Under the pieces are notes generated by a model. It worked only from the letters and a program-made list of their open reading frames with translations, made no database searches and was not told where the DNA came from. A stretch of DNA of 64,000 bases from Luzula sylvatica (Eukaryota > Streptophyta > Magnoliopsida > Poales > Juncaceae), in contig OX326960.1 in the NCBI GenBank assembly GCA_946800325.1, positions 13,044,393 to 13,108,392 of the forward strand, in the 5' to 3' direction. A program made the position numbers and the translations under genes. Positions 22,849 to 38,690 of the stretch are shown piece after piece. Numbering within the stretch: position 1 is the stretch's first letter; each line of letters starts with the position of its first letter.

Positions 22849-24637
22849 CAATATGTATGTAAGAAGGTAGTTACTTAGTTAGTTAGTTAATTAGCTAGTA
22901 GTTAGTTAGTTAGTTAGTTAGTTAGTATGCAAGAAGGTTGTTAGTTAGTTAGTTAGTTAGATAGTTTGTTAATTAATTAGTTAGTTAGTTAATCAGTTAG
23001 TTACTTAGTTAGTTACTTAGTTAGTTAGCCTGTGGTTAGTTAGTTAGTGGGTTAGTTAGTTAATCAATATATATGTATCAAGGTAGTTAGTTAGTTAGTT
23101 AGATAGTTAGTTAATTAGTTAGTAGTTAGTTATCTAGTAGTTAGTTAGTTAGTTATTTAGTTAGTTAACTAATTAGTTATTTAGTTAGTTAGTTTGTTAG
23201 TTATCTAGTAGTTAGTTAGGTAGCTAGTTAGTTATTTAGTTAGTTAGATAGTTAGTTAGTTGGTTAGTGGGAGGGTAGTTAGTTAGTTAGGTAGTGGGTA
23301 TGTGGGAAGGTAGATTGTTTGTTTGTTAGTTAGTTTGTTAGTTAATTAGATAATTAATAGACATGTAGGAAGATATTTATTTAGTTAGTTAGTTAGTTTG
23401 TTAATTAGTTAGTTGTTTAGTTATTTAGTTAGTTAGTTAGTTTTTTAGTTATTTAGTTAGAAAGGTAGTTGGTTAGTTAGTTAATAGGTATGTATAAAGG
23501 TAGTTAGTTAGTATGTTAGATAGTTAACTAGTTAGTTAATTAGCTAGTAGTTAGTTAGTTAGTTAATTAGTTAATTAGTCAGTTATTTAGTTAGTTAGTT
23601 AGTTAGTTAACTAGTAGTTCGTTAGTTAATTAGTTAATTAATTAGTTAGTTAATTAGTTAGTTAATTAGCTAGTTAGTTATTTAGTTAGTTAGATATTTA
23701 GTTAGTTAGTTAGTGGGAAGGTAGTTAGTTAGTAAGTTAGTGGGTATGTAGGAAAGTAGTTAGTTAGGTAGTTAGTTAGTTAGTTAGTTACTAGGTATCT
23801 AGGAAGATAGTTATTCGGTTATTTAGTTAGTTTGTTAATTTGTTAATTTGTCAGTTAGTTAGTTATTTAGTTAGTTAGTTAGTTAGTGAGTTAGTGAGTT
23901 AGTTACTTAGAAAGGTAGTTAGTTAGTTAGTTAATAGGTATGTATGAAGGTAGTTTGTTAGAAAGTTAGTTAGTTAGTTAGCTAGTAGTTTATTAGTTAG
24001 TTAGTTAGTTAATTAGTTAGTTATTTAGTTAGTTAGTTAGTTAGTTAGTTAACTAGTAGTTTATTAGTTAGTTAGTTAGTTAGTTAATTAGTTAGTTATT
24101 TAGTTAGTTAGTTAGTTAGTTAGTTAACTAGTAGTTAGTTAGTTAATTAGTTAATTAATTAATTAGTTAATTAGTTACTTAGTAAGTTAGTTAGTTAGTG
24201 AGTATGTACGAAGGTAGCTAGTTAGTTAGTCAATTAGTTAGTTATTTATTTAGTTAGTTAGTTAGTTAGTTAAATAACTAGTAGTTATTTAGTAAGTTAT
24301 TAAGTTAGTGGGTATGTAGGAAGGCAGTTAGTATGTTAGTTAGTTATTTAGTAAATATGTATGTAGGAAGATAGTTATTTAGTTAGTTAGGTAGTTAGTT
24401 AGTTATTTAGTAAATATGTATGTAGGAAGATAGTTATTTAGTTAGTTAGGTAGTTAGTTAGTTATTTAGTTAGTATCTAGTAGTTATTTAGTTTGTTTGT
24501 TAGTTATTTATGCAGGTAGCTAATAGTTAGTTTGTTTGTTAGTTAGTTAATTAATTAGTAAGTCAGTTAGTTAATTAGTTAGTTAGTCAATATGTATGTA
24601 AGAAGGTAGTTACTTAGTTAGTTAGTTAATTAGCTAG

Positions 24638-24669
<32 letters not shown>

Positions 24670-25046
24670 ACGCAAGAAGGTTGTTAGTTAGTTAGTCAGA
24701 TAGTTAGTTAATTAGTTAGTTAGTTAGTTAATCAGTTAGTTATTTAGTTAGTTACTTAGTTAGTTAGCTACTAGTTAGTTAGTTAGTGGGTTGGTTAGTT
24801 AATCAATATATATGTATCATGGTAGTTGGTGGGTTAGTTAGATAGTTAGTTAATTAGTTTGTAGTTAGTTAATTAGTTAGTTAGTTAGTCAGTTAGTTAG
24901 TTAGTTAGTTATCTATTAGTTAGTTAGTTAGTTAGGTCATCAGTTAGTTATTTATTTAGTTAGTTAGTTAGTTGGTTAGCTAGTAGTTAGCAGGTTAGTT
25001 ATTTATTTACTTAGTTAGTTTGTTAGTTGGCGGGCATGTATGAAGG

Positions 25047-25080
<34 letters not shown>

Positions 25081-26571
25081 ATAGGTATTTAAAAAGATAG
25101 TTTGTTAGTAAATTAGTTAGTTAATAGGCATGTAGCAAGATAGTTATTTAGCTAGTTAGTTTGTTTATTAGTTAATTAGTTAGTTAGTTATCTAGTAGTC
25201 TGTTAGTTAGTTATTTAGTTTGTTAACAAATTAGTTATTTAGTTAGTTAGTTTGTTAGTTATCTAGTAGTTAGTTAGTTAGCTAGTTAGTTATTTAGTGT
25301 GTTAGATAGTTAGTTAGTTCGTTAGTTAGTGGGAAGGTAGGTAGTTAGTAAGTTAGTGGGTATGTAGGAAGGTAGTTATTTTGTTAGTTAGTTAGTTTGT
25401 TAGTTAATTAGATAGTTAATAGGCACGTAGCAAGATAGTTATTTAGCTAGTTAGTTTGTTAATTAGTTAATTAGTTAGTTAGTTATCTAGTTGTTAGTTA
25501 GTTAGTTATTTAGTTAGTTAACTAATTAGTTATTTAGTTAGTTTGTTTGTTAGTTATCTAGTAGTTAGTTAGTTAGCTAGTTAGTTATTTAGTTAGTTAG
25601 ATAGTTCGTTAGTGAGTCAGTGGGAGGGTAGTTAGTTAGTTAGTTAGTGGGTATGTGGGAAGGTAGTTAGTTTGTTTGTTAGTTAGTTTGTTAGTTAATT
25701 AGATAATTAATAGGCATGTAGGAAGATAGTTATTTAGTTAGTTAGTTTGATTGTTAATTCGTTAATTAGTTAGTTAGTTAGTTATTTAGTTATTTAGTTA
25801 GTTATTTAGTTAGTTAGTTAGTTAATAGGTATGTATGAAGGTAGTTAGTTAGTAAGTTAGAGAGTTAACTAGTTAGTTAGTTAGTTAGCTAGTAGTTTGT
25901 TAGCTCGTTAATTAGTTAATTAGTTAGTTATTTAGTTAGTTAGTTTAGTCAACTAGTAGTAAGTTAGTTAATTAGTTAATTAATTAGTTAGTTAATTAGT
26001 TAGCTAGTAAGTTAGTTAGTTATTGGGTATGTACGAAGGTAGCTAGTAAGTTAATTAATTAGTTAGTTAGTTACTTAATTGGTTAGTTATTTAGTTAGTT
26101 AGTTCGTTAGTTAAATAGCTAGTAGTTATTTAGTTAGTTATTAATTTAATTAGTAAGTGACTTTGTTAGTGGGTATGTAGGAAGGTAGTTAGTAAGTTAG
26201 TTAGTTTGTTAGTTAGTTAATATGTACGTAGGAAGATGGTTAGTTAGTTAATTAGTTAGTTATTTAGTTAGTGATCTAGTAGTTAGTTAGTTAGTTTGTT
26301 AGTTAGTTAGTTAATTAGTAAGTTAGTTAGTTAGTTAGTTAGTTTGTTAATTAGTTAGTTCGTTAGTTAGTTAGTCAATATGTATGTAAGAAGGTAGTTA
26401 GTTAGTTAGTTAGTCAATATGTATGTAAGAAGGTAGTTAGTTAGATAGTTAGATAGTTAATTAGCTAGTAGTTAGTTAGTTAGTTAATTAGTTAATAGGT
26501 ATCTAGGAAGATAGTATTCGGTTATTTAGTTAGTTTGTTAATTAGTTAATTTGCCAATTAGTTAGTTAGTT
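13113..26571 (+). repeat. Main TTAG satellite block, 13.5 kb
   Basis: The longest forward stretch. CAATATGTATGTAAG anchors lie at 13572, 15002 (GTGAG variant), 16463, 17754, 17989, 18736, 20188, 22849, 24588, 26376 and 26415; several spacings are 1430-1461 bp. The block also has local duplications (a 59-bp unit at about 24351 and 24410, a 40-bp unit near 18640-18720) and a G7 run near 20416. It ends at the palindrome GTTAAC (26569-26574). No genes and no other elements seen. Confidence 0.95.
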
Positions 26572-27420
26572 AACTAGCAAACTATCTTCCTACATACCTA
26601 TTAACTAACTAACTAACTACCTTTCTACATAACCACTTACTAACTAACTAACTAACTAACTAAATAATTAACAAATTAACTGACTAAATACTAGCTATCT
26701 AACTAACTAACTATCTGTATAACTAACTGATTAACTAACTAACTAACTACTAGATAACTAACTAAGTAACTAACTAAATAACTAACTAATTAAATAACTA
26801 ACTAACTAACTACCTACTTGTTTTACATCCATATTATCTAACTAACTAACTAACTAACTGATTAACTAACTAACTAACTAATTAACTAACTAACTAATTA
26901 ACTAACAAACAACTAGCTAGCTAGCTAACTAACTAACTAACTAACTAACTACTAACTACCTTCTTACATACCCACTAACTAACTAACTAACTAACCAACT
27001 AATTAACTAACTAACTTACTAACTAACTAACTAACTAACTACTAGATAACTAACTAACTAACTAACTAGTTTACTAAGTAACTGACTGGCTGCCTTTCCT
27101 ACATACCCACTAACTAACTAACTAACTTATAACTAATTAATTAAATAAATAATCAACTAACTAACTAACTAATTAACTACCTACCTACCTTTCTACGTAC
27201 CTACTAACAAACTAACTAACTAACTAACTACTAAGTAACTAATTAACTAACTATCTTCCTACTTACATATTAGCTAATTAACTAACTAACTAACTAACTT
27301 ACTTACTAACTACCTTCCTTCATACCCACTAACTAAGTAACTAACTAAACAAATAAATAACTAACTAAATAACTACTAGCTATTTAACTAACTAACTAAC
27401 TAAATAAATAACTAACTAAT

Positions 27421-27455
<35 letters not shown>

Positions 27456-28359
27456 ATAACTAACTAACAAATTAACTTACTAACAAACTAACAAACTACT
27501 CTCCCACTAACTAACTAACTGACTATCTAACTAACTAAATAACTAACTAGCTAACTAACTAACAACTAGATAACTAACAAACTAACTAAATAAATAACAA
27601 AATAGTGAACTAAATAACTAACTAACGAACTACTAACTAACTAACAACTAGCTAGCTGACAAAATAACAAACTAACTAACTACTAGATAACTAACATAAT
27701 AACTAACTAATTTACTAACTAACTATGTTCTTAAATACCTATTAACTAACTAACTAACTAACTACCTTCCTACATACCCACCAACTAACTAACTAACTAA
27801 ATAAATAATTATCTGACCAACTAACTACTAGCTAGCTAACTAACTAACTAACTAACTAAATAGCTAATTGATGACCTAACTTACTGACTAACTACTAGAT
27901 AACTAACTAACTAACTGACTAACTAACTAACTAACTAATTAACTAACTAACTAATTAACTAATTATCTAACTAACTAACTAACTACCTTGATACATGAAT
28001 ATATATTAACTAACTCACTCACTAACTAACTAACTACTAGCTAACTAACTTAGTAACTAACTAAATAACTAACTGATTAACTAACTAACTAACTTACTAA
28101 TTAACTAACTATCTAACTAGCTAACTAACTAACAACCCTCTTACATACTAACTAACTAACAAACTAACTACCTTCTTACATACATAATGACTAACCAATC
28201 AACTAACTAACTAATTAACAAACTAACTAACTAACTAACTAAATAACTACTAGCTAACTGAATAAATAACTAACTAACTAACTAACTAACTAACTACTAG
28301 ATAACTAACTAAATAACTAACTAATTAACTAACTAAGTATCTTCCTACATACCTATCAA

Positions 28360-30129
28360 CTAACTAACTAACTAACTAACTAACAAACTAACTTACTAAC
28401 TACCTTCCTACATACCCACTAACTTACTGACTAACTAAATAAATAAATAAATAACTAACTACATAACTACTAGCTATTTAACTAACTAACTAATTAACTA
28501 ACTAACTAATTAACGAACTAACTAACAAATTAACTAACAAATTAACTAACTTATTAATTAACTAATTAACTAACTAACTACTAGTTAACTTAATAACTAA
28601 CTAACTAACTAACTAAATAACTAACTAATTAACTAACTAACTAACTAACTAACTACTACATAACTTACTAACTAGTTAACTAACTAACTTACTAACTAAT
28701 TACCTTCATACATACCTATTAACTAACTAACTAACTACCTTTCTAACTAAGTGACTAAATAACTAACAAACTAACTAACTAAATAACTAAATAACTAAAT
28801 AACTAAGTGACTAACTAATTAACAAATTAACTAAATAACTAAATAACTATCTTCCTACATACACACTAACTAACTAACTAACTAACTAACTATCTAACTA
28901 CCAAAATAACTAACTAGTTAACTAACTAACCACTAGATAACTAAGAAACTAACTAACTAAATAACTAACTAGTTAACTAAATAAATAACTAACTAGTTAA
29001 CTAACTAAATAACTAACTAGTTAACTAACTAAATAACTAACTAACTACTAGATAACTAACTAACTAACTAAATAACTAACTAACTACTAGCTAGCTGACA
29101 AAATAACTAACTAACTAATTACTAGATAACTAACAAAATAACTAACTAATTTAGTAACTATCTTCTTAAATACCTATTAATTTACTAACTAACTAGTTAA
29201 CTACCTTCCTACATACCCACCAACTAACTAACTGACTAACTAACTAACTAAATCACTAACTAGCTAACTACTAGCTAACTAACTAACTAACTAAATAAAT
29301 AACTAACAGATGACCTAACTAACTAACTAACTACAAGATAACTGACTAACTAACTGACTAACTAACTAACTAACTAATTAACTAACTAACTAATTAACTA
29401 ACTATCTAACTAACTATCTAACTACCTTGATACATACATATTGATTAACTAACAAACTCACTAACTAACTAACTACTAGCTAACTAACTAACTAACTAAA
29501 TAACTAACTGATTAACTAACTAACTAACTAACTAATTAACTAACTAACTAACTACTAGATAATTAACTAACTAACTAACTACCATCTCACATACATATTG
29601 ACTAACTAACTAATTAACTAACTAAGTTACAAACTAAATAAATAAATAACTATCTAAATAACAACTAGCTATTGAACTAACTAACTAAATAAATAAATAA
29701 CTAACTAATTAACTAACTAACTAACTAACTGATTAACTAACTAACTAACAAATTAACTAACTAACTGGCTACCTTCGTACATACCCATTAACTAACTAAC
29801 TAACTAACTATCTAATTAACTAACTAATTAATTAACAAATTAACTAACTAACTAGTTAACTAACTATCTAACTAAATAACTAATTAAGAAACTAACTAAC
29901 TGATTAACTCACTAACTAACAAATTAACTTTGTAACTAACTTACTACTAGCTAGCTAACTAACTAACTAGCTAGCTAGCTACATTCCTACAGACCCACTA
30001 ACTAACGATCATACTTACTAACTAACTAACTAACTAACTTATTATCTAACTTACTAACAGACTAACTAACTAACTACCTTCCTACATACCCACTAACTAA
30101 TTAGGTAACTAACTAACTAATTAACTAAT

Positions 30130-30163
<34 letters not shown>

Positions 30164-30378
30164 CTATCTAACTAACTAACAAACTAGTTAACTAAGTAAC
30201 TAACTAGCTACCTTTCCTACATACCCCACTAACTAACTAAATAACTAACTAACTTACTTACTTACTCACTAACTAATTGACTAACTAACTAACTACTAGC
30301 TAACTAACTAACTAACCAGCTAACTAACTAACTACCTTCCTACATACCTACTAACTAACTAACTAACTAACTAACCAG

Positions 30379-30417
<39 letters not shown>

Positions 30418-30672
30418 CTAGCTAGCAAGCTAACTAACTAACTAACTAGCCAACTAACTAATGAACTAACTAACTAACTAATTAACTAACTATCTAACTA
30501 ACTAACTAACTACCTGGATACATATATATTGATTAACTAACTAACCCACTAACTAACTAACTACTAGCTAACTAACTAAGTAACTAACTAAATAACTAAC
30601 TGATTAACTAACTAACTAACTAATTAACTAACTATCTAACTAACTAACTAACAACCTTCTTGCATACTAACC

Positions 30673-30717
<45 letters not shown>

Positions 30718-31297
30718 CTAGCTAACTAACTAACTAACCAGCTAACTAACTAACTACCTTCCTACATACGTACTAACAAACTAACTAACTAACTAACTAA
30801 CTAACTACTAGCTAGCAAGCTAACTAACTAACTAACTAGCCAACTAACTAACTAACTAACTACTAGCTAACTAACTAACTAACTAACTAACTACTAGCTA
30901 ACTAACAAACTTACTAAATAACTAACTAACTAATTAACTAACTAACTAACTACCCTCATACATACCTATAAACTAATTAAATAGCGAACTACCTAACTAA
31001 TTAATTAACTAACTACCTTCCTACAAACTCACTGACTAACTACCTAACTAAGTGACTAATTAACTAGTATCTAACTAATCGACTAATTGACTAACTAACT
31101 AACTGACTAATTGTCTTCCTGCATACCTATTAACTAGTATTTATCTAACTAACTAACTAACTAACTATCTTCCTACATATATAATAACTAACTAGCTAAC
31201 TAAATAACTAACTAATTGACTAACCAACCAACTAACTAACTACCATCCTACATACAGACTAACTAACTAATACCTAACTAACTAATTAACTAACTAT

Positions 31298-31332
<35 letters not shown>

Positions 31333-31595
31333 CCTTCTTACATACATATTAACTAACTAACTAACTCACTAACTAACTAATTCACTAACTACTAGATAAG
31401 TAACTAACTAACTAATTTACTAACTATCTATCTTCCTACGTACTCATTAAGTAACTAACTTACTAAATAACTGACTAGTTAACTAACTAACTAAATAATT
31501 AACTAACTTACCTACCTTCATACATACCTTAGCTAACTACTAACAAACTAATTAACTGACTACCTTCCTACAAAATCACTAACTAACTAACTAAT

Positions 31596-31648
<53 letters not shown>

Positions 31649-32029
31649 TACTAACTACCTTCCTACATACCCACTAACTAAGTAACTAACTAAATAAATA
31701 AATAACTAACTAACTACATAACTACTAGCTATTTAACTAACTAACTAACTAAATAAATAACTAACTAATTAACTAACTAACTAACTAATTGACTAACTAG
31801 CTACCTTCGTACATACCCACTTACAAACTAACTTACAAACTAACTAATTAACTAACTAATTAATTAACTAATTATGTAACTAATTACTAGTTAAATGACT
31901 AACTAACTAACTAACTAACTAACTAAATAACTAACTAACTAATTAACTGACTAACTAACAAACTACTAGCTAACTAACTAACTAGTTAACTAACTAACTT
32001 AATAACTAACTACCTTCATAAATACATAT

Positions 32030-32060
<31 letters not shown>

Positions 32061-32291
32061 TTAACTAATTAACAAAATGACTAAATAACTATCTTCCTAC
32101 ATACCTATTGACTAGCTAACTAGCAAACTAACTAACTAACTACTACCTTCCTACATACCCACTTACTAACTAACTAACTACCTTACCGCTAACTATCTAA
32201 CTATCTATCTAACTAAATAACTAACTATCTAACTAACTAACTACTAGATAACTAGTTAACTAACTAAATAACTAACTAACTAACTACTAGA

Positions 32292-32329
<38 letters not shown>

Positions 32330-32512
32330 CTAGCTAGCTGACAAAATAATTAACTAACTAATTAATAGATAACAAACATAATAACTAACTAATTTACTAA
32401 CTAACTATCTTTTTAAATACCAATTAACAAAATAACTAACTAACTAACTACATTCCCACATACCCACCAACTAACTAACTAACTAACTAAATAAATAACT
32501 AACCAACTAACT

Positions 32513-32545
<33 letters not shown>

Positions 32546-32654
32546 ATAACTAACTGATGACCTAACTAACTAACTAACTAACTAATTCACTAACTAACTA
32601 ATTAACTAACTATCTAACTAACTAACTAACTACCTTGATACATACATATAGATC

Positions 32655-32687
<33 letters not shown>

Positions 32688-33512
32688 CAAGCTAACTAAC
32701 TAAGTAACTAACAAAATAACTAACTGATTAACTAACTAACTAACTAACTAACTATCTAACTAACTAACTAACTAACGACCTTCTTACATACTAACTAACT
32801 AACTAACTACTAGCTAAATAACTAACTAACTAACTACCTTCTTACATACATATTGACTAATTAACTAACTAACTAACTAACTAATTAACTAACTAATTAA
32901 CTAACTAACTTACTAACTAACTAACTACTAGCTAACTGAATAAATAACTAACTAACTACTAGATAACTAACTAAATAACTAACTAATTAACTAACTAGTT
33001 TACAAACTAACTATCTTCTTAAATACCTATTAATTTACTAACTAACTATCTTCTTAAATACCTATTAATTTACTAACTAACTAGCTAACTACCTTCCTAC
33101 ATACCCACTAACGGACTAACTAACTAACTAACTAAATCACTAACAAGCTAACTACTAGCAAACTAACTAACTAACTAAATAAATAACTAACTGATGACCT
33201 AACTAACTAACTAACTACATGATAACTAACTAACTAACTGACTAACTAACTAGCTAACTAATGAACTAACTAACTAAATAACTAACTATCTAACTAACAA
33301 ATTAACTACCTTGATACATACATATTGATTAACTAACGAACTCACTAACTAACTAACTACTAGCTAACTAACTAACTCACTAACTAAAGAACTAACTGAT
33401 TTACTAACTAACTAACTAACTAACTAACAAACAAACTAACTAACTAACTAACTAACCAGATAATTAACTAACTAACTAACTAATTAACTATCCTCTCACA
33501 CACATTGACTAA
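28360..33512 (-). repeat. 5.15-kb tandem segmental duplication, copy A
   Basis: Every landmark recurs 5153 bp later, for example AATTAACGAACTAACTAAC at about 28510 and 33663. Differences are few (CATACACACTAAC at 28857 against CATACCCACTAAC in copy B, and CTTACTCACTAAC at 30253 against CTTACTTACTAAC). Edges lie within pure CTAA runs, so they are known only to within some 30 bp. Confidence 0.93.
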
Positions 33513-35282
33513 CTAACTAACTAACTAACTAACTAACAAACTAACTTACTAACTACCTTCCTACATACCCACTAACTTACTGACTAACTAAATAAATAAA
33601 TAAATAACTAACTACATAACTACTAGCTATTTAACTAACTAACTAATTAACTAACTAACTAATTAACGAACTAACTAACAAATTAACTAACAAATTAACT
33701 AACTTATTAATTAACTAATTAACTAACTAACTACTAGTTAACTTAATAACTAACTAACTAACTAACTAAATAACTAACTAATTAACTAACTAACTAACTA
33801 ACTAACTACTACATAACTTACTAACTAGTTAACTAACTAACTTACTAACTAATTACCTTCATACATACCTATTAACTAACTAACTAACTACCTTTCTAAC
33901 TAAGTGACTAAATAACTAACAAACTAACTAACTAAATAACTAAATAACTAAATAACTAAGTGACTAACTAATTAACAAATTAACTAAATAACTAAATAAC
34001 TATCTTCCTACATACCCACTAACTAACTAACTAACTAACTAACTATCTAACTACCAAAATAACTAACTAGTTAACTAACTAACCACTAGATAACTAAGAA
34101 ACTAACTAACTAAATAACTAACTAGTTAACTAAATAAATAACTAACTAGTTAACTAACTAAATAACTAACTAGTTAACTAACTAAATAACTAACTAACTA
34201 CTAGATAACTAACTAACTAACTAAATAACTAACTAACTACTAGCTAGCTGACAAAATAACTAACTAACTAATTACTAGATAACTAACAAAATAACTAACT
34301 AATTTAGTAACTATCTTCTTAAATACCTATTAATTTACTAACTAACTAGTTAACTACCTTCCTACATACCCACCAACTAACTAACTGACTAACTAACTAA
34401 CTAAATCACTAACTAGCTAACTACTAGCTAACTAACTAACTAACTAAATAAATAACTAACAGATGACCTAACTAACTAACTAACTACAAGATAACTGACT
34501 AACTAACTGACTAACTAACTAACTAACTAATTAACTAACTAACTAATTAACTAACTATCTAACTAACTATCTAACTACCTTGATACATACATATTGATTA
34601 ACTAACAAACTCACTAACTAACTAACTACTAGCTAACTAACTAACTAACTAAATAACTAACTGATTAACTAACTAACTAACTAACTAATTAACTAACTAA
34701 CTAACTACTAGATAATTAACTAACTAACTAACTACCATCTCACATACATATTGACTAACTAACTAATTAACTAACTAAGTTACAAACTAAATAAATAAAT
34801 AACTATCTAAATAACAACTAGCTATTGAACTAACTAACTAAATAAATAAATAACTAACTAATTAACTAACTAACTAACTAACTGATTAACTAACTAACTA
34901 ACAAATTAACTAACTAACTGGCTACCTTCGTACATACCCATTAACTAACTAACTAACTAACTATCTAATTAACTAACTAATTAATTAACAAATTAACTAA
35001 CTAACTAGTTAACTAACTATCTAACTAAATAACTAATTAAGAAACTAACTAACTGATTAACTCACTAACTAACAAATTAACTTTGTAACTAACTTACTAC
35101 TAGCTAGCTAACTAACTAACTAGCTAGCTAGCTACATTCCTACAGACCCACTAACTAACGATCATACTTACTAACTAACTAACTAACTAACTTATTATCT
35201 AACTTACTAACAGACTAACTAACTAACTACCTTCCTACATACCCACTAACTAATTAGGTAACTAACTAACTAATTAACTAAT

Positions 35283-35316
<34 letters not shown>

Positions 35317-35531
35317 CTATCTAACTAACTAACAAACTAGTTAACTAAGTAACTAACTAGCTACCTTTCCTACATACCCCACTAACTAACTAAATAACTA
35401 ACTAACTTACTTACTTACTTACTAACTAATTGACTAACTAACTAACTACTAGCTAACTAACTAACTAACCAGCTAACTAACTAACTACCTTCCTACATAC
35501 CTACTAACTAACTAACTAACTAACTAACCAG

Positions 35532-35570
<39 letters not shown>

Positions 35571-35833
35571 CTAGCTAGCAAGCTAACTAGCTAACTAACT
35601 AGCCAACTAACTAATGAACTAACTAACTAACTAATTAACTAACTATCTAACTAACTAACTAACTACCTGGATACATATATATTGATTAACTAACTAACCC
35701 ACTAACTAACTAACTACTAGCTAACTAACTAAGTAACTAACTAAATAACTAACTGATTAACTAACTAACTAACTAATTAACTAACTATCTAACTAACTAA
35801 CTAACTAACTAACAACCTTCTTGCATACTAACC

Positions 35834-35866
<33 letters not shown>

Positions 35867-36446
35867 CTAGCTAACTAACTAACTAACCAGCTAACTAACT
35901 AACTACCTTCCTACATACGTACTAACAAACTAACTAACTAACTAGCTAACTAACTACTAGCTAGCAAGCTAACTAACTAACTAACTAGCCAACTAACTAA
36001 CTAACTAACTACTAGCTAACTAACTAACTAACTAACTAACTACTAGCTAACTAACAAACTTACTAAATAACTAACTAACTAATTAACTAACTAACTAACT
36101 ACCCTCATACATACCTATAAACTAATTAAATAGCGAACTACCTAACTAATTAATTAACTAACTACCTTCCTACAAACTCACTGACTAACTACCTAACTAA
36201 GTGACTAATTAACTAGTATCTAACTAATCGACTAATTGACTAACTAACTAACTGACTAATTGTCTTCCTGCATACCTATTAACTAGTATTTATCTAACTA
36301 ACTAACTAACTAACTATCTTCCTACATATATAATAACTAACTAGCTAACTAAATAACTAACTAATTGACTAACCAACCAACTAACTAACTACCATCCTAC
36401 ATACAGACTAACTAACTAATACCTAACTAACTAATTAACTAACTAT

Positions 36447-36481
<35 letters not shown>

Positions 36482-36744
36482 CCTTCTTACATACATATTA
36501 ACTAACTAACTAACTCACTAACTAACTAATTCACTAACTACTAGATAAGTAACTAACTAACTAATTTACTAACTATCTATCTTCCTACGTACTCATTAAG
36601 TAACTAACTTACTAAATAACTGACTAGTTAACTAACTAACTAAATAATTAACTAACTTACCTACCTTCATACATACCTTAGCTAACTACTAACAAACTAA
36701 TTAACTGACTACCTTCCTACAAACTCACTAACTAACTAACTAAT

Positions 36745-36797
<53 letters not shown>

Positions 36798-37178
36798 TAC
36801 TAACTACCTTCCTACATACCCACTAACTAAGTAACTAACTAAATAAATAAATAACTAACTAACTACATAACTACTAGCTATTTAACTAACTAACTAACTA
36901 AATAAATAACTAACTAATTAACTAACTAACTAACTAATTGACTAACTAGCTACCTTCGTACATACCCACTTACAAACTAACTTACAAACTAACTAATTAA
37001 CTAACTAATTAATTAACTAATTATGTAACTAATTACTAGTTAAATGACTAACTAACTAACTAACTAACTAACTAAATAACTAACTAACTAATTAACTGAC
37101 TAACTAACAAACTACTAGCTAACTAACTAACTAGTTAACTAACTAACTTAATAACTAACTACCTTCATAAATACATAT

Positions 37179-37209
<31 letters not shown>

Positions 37210-37444
37210 TTAACTAATTAACAAAATGACTAAATAACTATCTTCCTACATACCTATTGACTAGCTAACTAGCAAACTAACTAACTAACTACTACCTTCC
37301 TACATACCCACTTACTAACTAACTAACTAACTACCTTACCGCTAACTATCTAACTATCTATCTAACTAAATAACTAACTATCTAACTAACTAACTACTAG
37401 ATAACTAGTTAACTAACTAAATAACTAACTAACTAACTACTAGA

Positions 37445-37482
<38 letters not shown>

Positions 37483-37665
37483 CTAGCTAGCTGACAAAAT
37501 AACTAACTAACTAATTAATAGATAACAAACATAATAACTAACTAATTTACTAACTAACTATCTTTTTAAATACCAATTAACAAAATAACTAACTAACTAA
37601 CTACATTCCCACATACCCACCAACTAACTAACTAACTAACTAAATAAATAACTAACCAACTAACT

Positions 37666-37698
<33 letters not shown>

Positions 37699-37807
37699 AT
37701 AACTAACTGATGACCTAACTAACTAACTAACTAACTAATTCACTAACTAACTAATTAACTAACTATCTAACTAACTAACTAACTACCTTGATACATACAT
37801 ATAGATC

Positions 37808-37840
<33 letters not shown>

Positions 37841-38690
37841 CAAGCTAACTAACTAAGTAACTAACAAAATAACTAACTGATTAACTAACTAACTAACTAA
37901 CTAACCTACTAATTAACTAACTATCTAACTAACTAACTAACTAACGACCTTCTTACATACTAACTAACTAACTAACTACTAGCTAAATAACTAACTAACT
38001 AACTACCTTCTTACATACATATTGACTAATTAACTAACTAACTAACTAACTAATTAACTAACTAATTAACTAACTAACTTACTAACTAACTAACTACTAG
38101 CTAACTGAATAAATAACTAACTAACTACTAGATAACTAACTAAATAACTAACTAATTAACTAACTAGTTTACAAACTAACTATCTTCTTAAATACCTATT
38201 AATTTACTAACTAACTATCTTCTTAAATACCTATTAATTTACTAACTAACTAGCTAACTACCTTCCTACATACCCACTAACGGACTAACTAACTAACTAA
38301 CTAAATCACTAACAAGCTAACTACTAGCAAACTAACTAACTAACTAAATAAATAACTAACTGATGACCTAACTAACTAACTAACTACATGATAACTAACT
38401 AACTAACTGACTAACTAACTAGCTAACTAATGAACTAACTAACTAAATAACTAACTATCTAACTAACAAATTAACTACCTTGATACATACATATTGATTA
38501 ACTAACGAACTCACTAACTAACAAACTACTAGCTAACTAACTAACTCACTAACTAAAGAACTCACTGATTTACTAACTAACTAACTAACTAACTAACAAA
38601 CAAACAAACTAACTAACTAACTAACCAGATAATTAACTAACTAACTAACTAATTAACTATCCTCTCACACACATTGACTAACTAACTAAT
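33513..38690 (-). repeat. 5.15-kb tandem segmental duplication, copy B
   Basis: Follows copy A directly. It ends where both copies share CCTCTCACACACATTGAC; after this the sequence diverges into the strand-flip region. Its last 1.3 kb (from 37394) is also the start of the 8.6-kb duplication, so that part exists in three copies (32241, 37394, 46017). Confidence 0.92.

Noticed and set aside
26540..26610. Perfect long palindrome centred at 26571 joining the two 13-kb blocks
   Set aside because: Only about 16 bp around GTTAAC mirror each other; beyond that, the left side has a TTTGCCAATTAG stretch and the right side goes directly to CAAACTATCTTCC. The two blocks are related in family but not mirror images from this centre.
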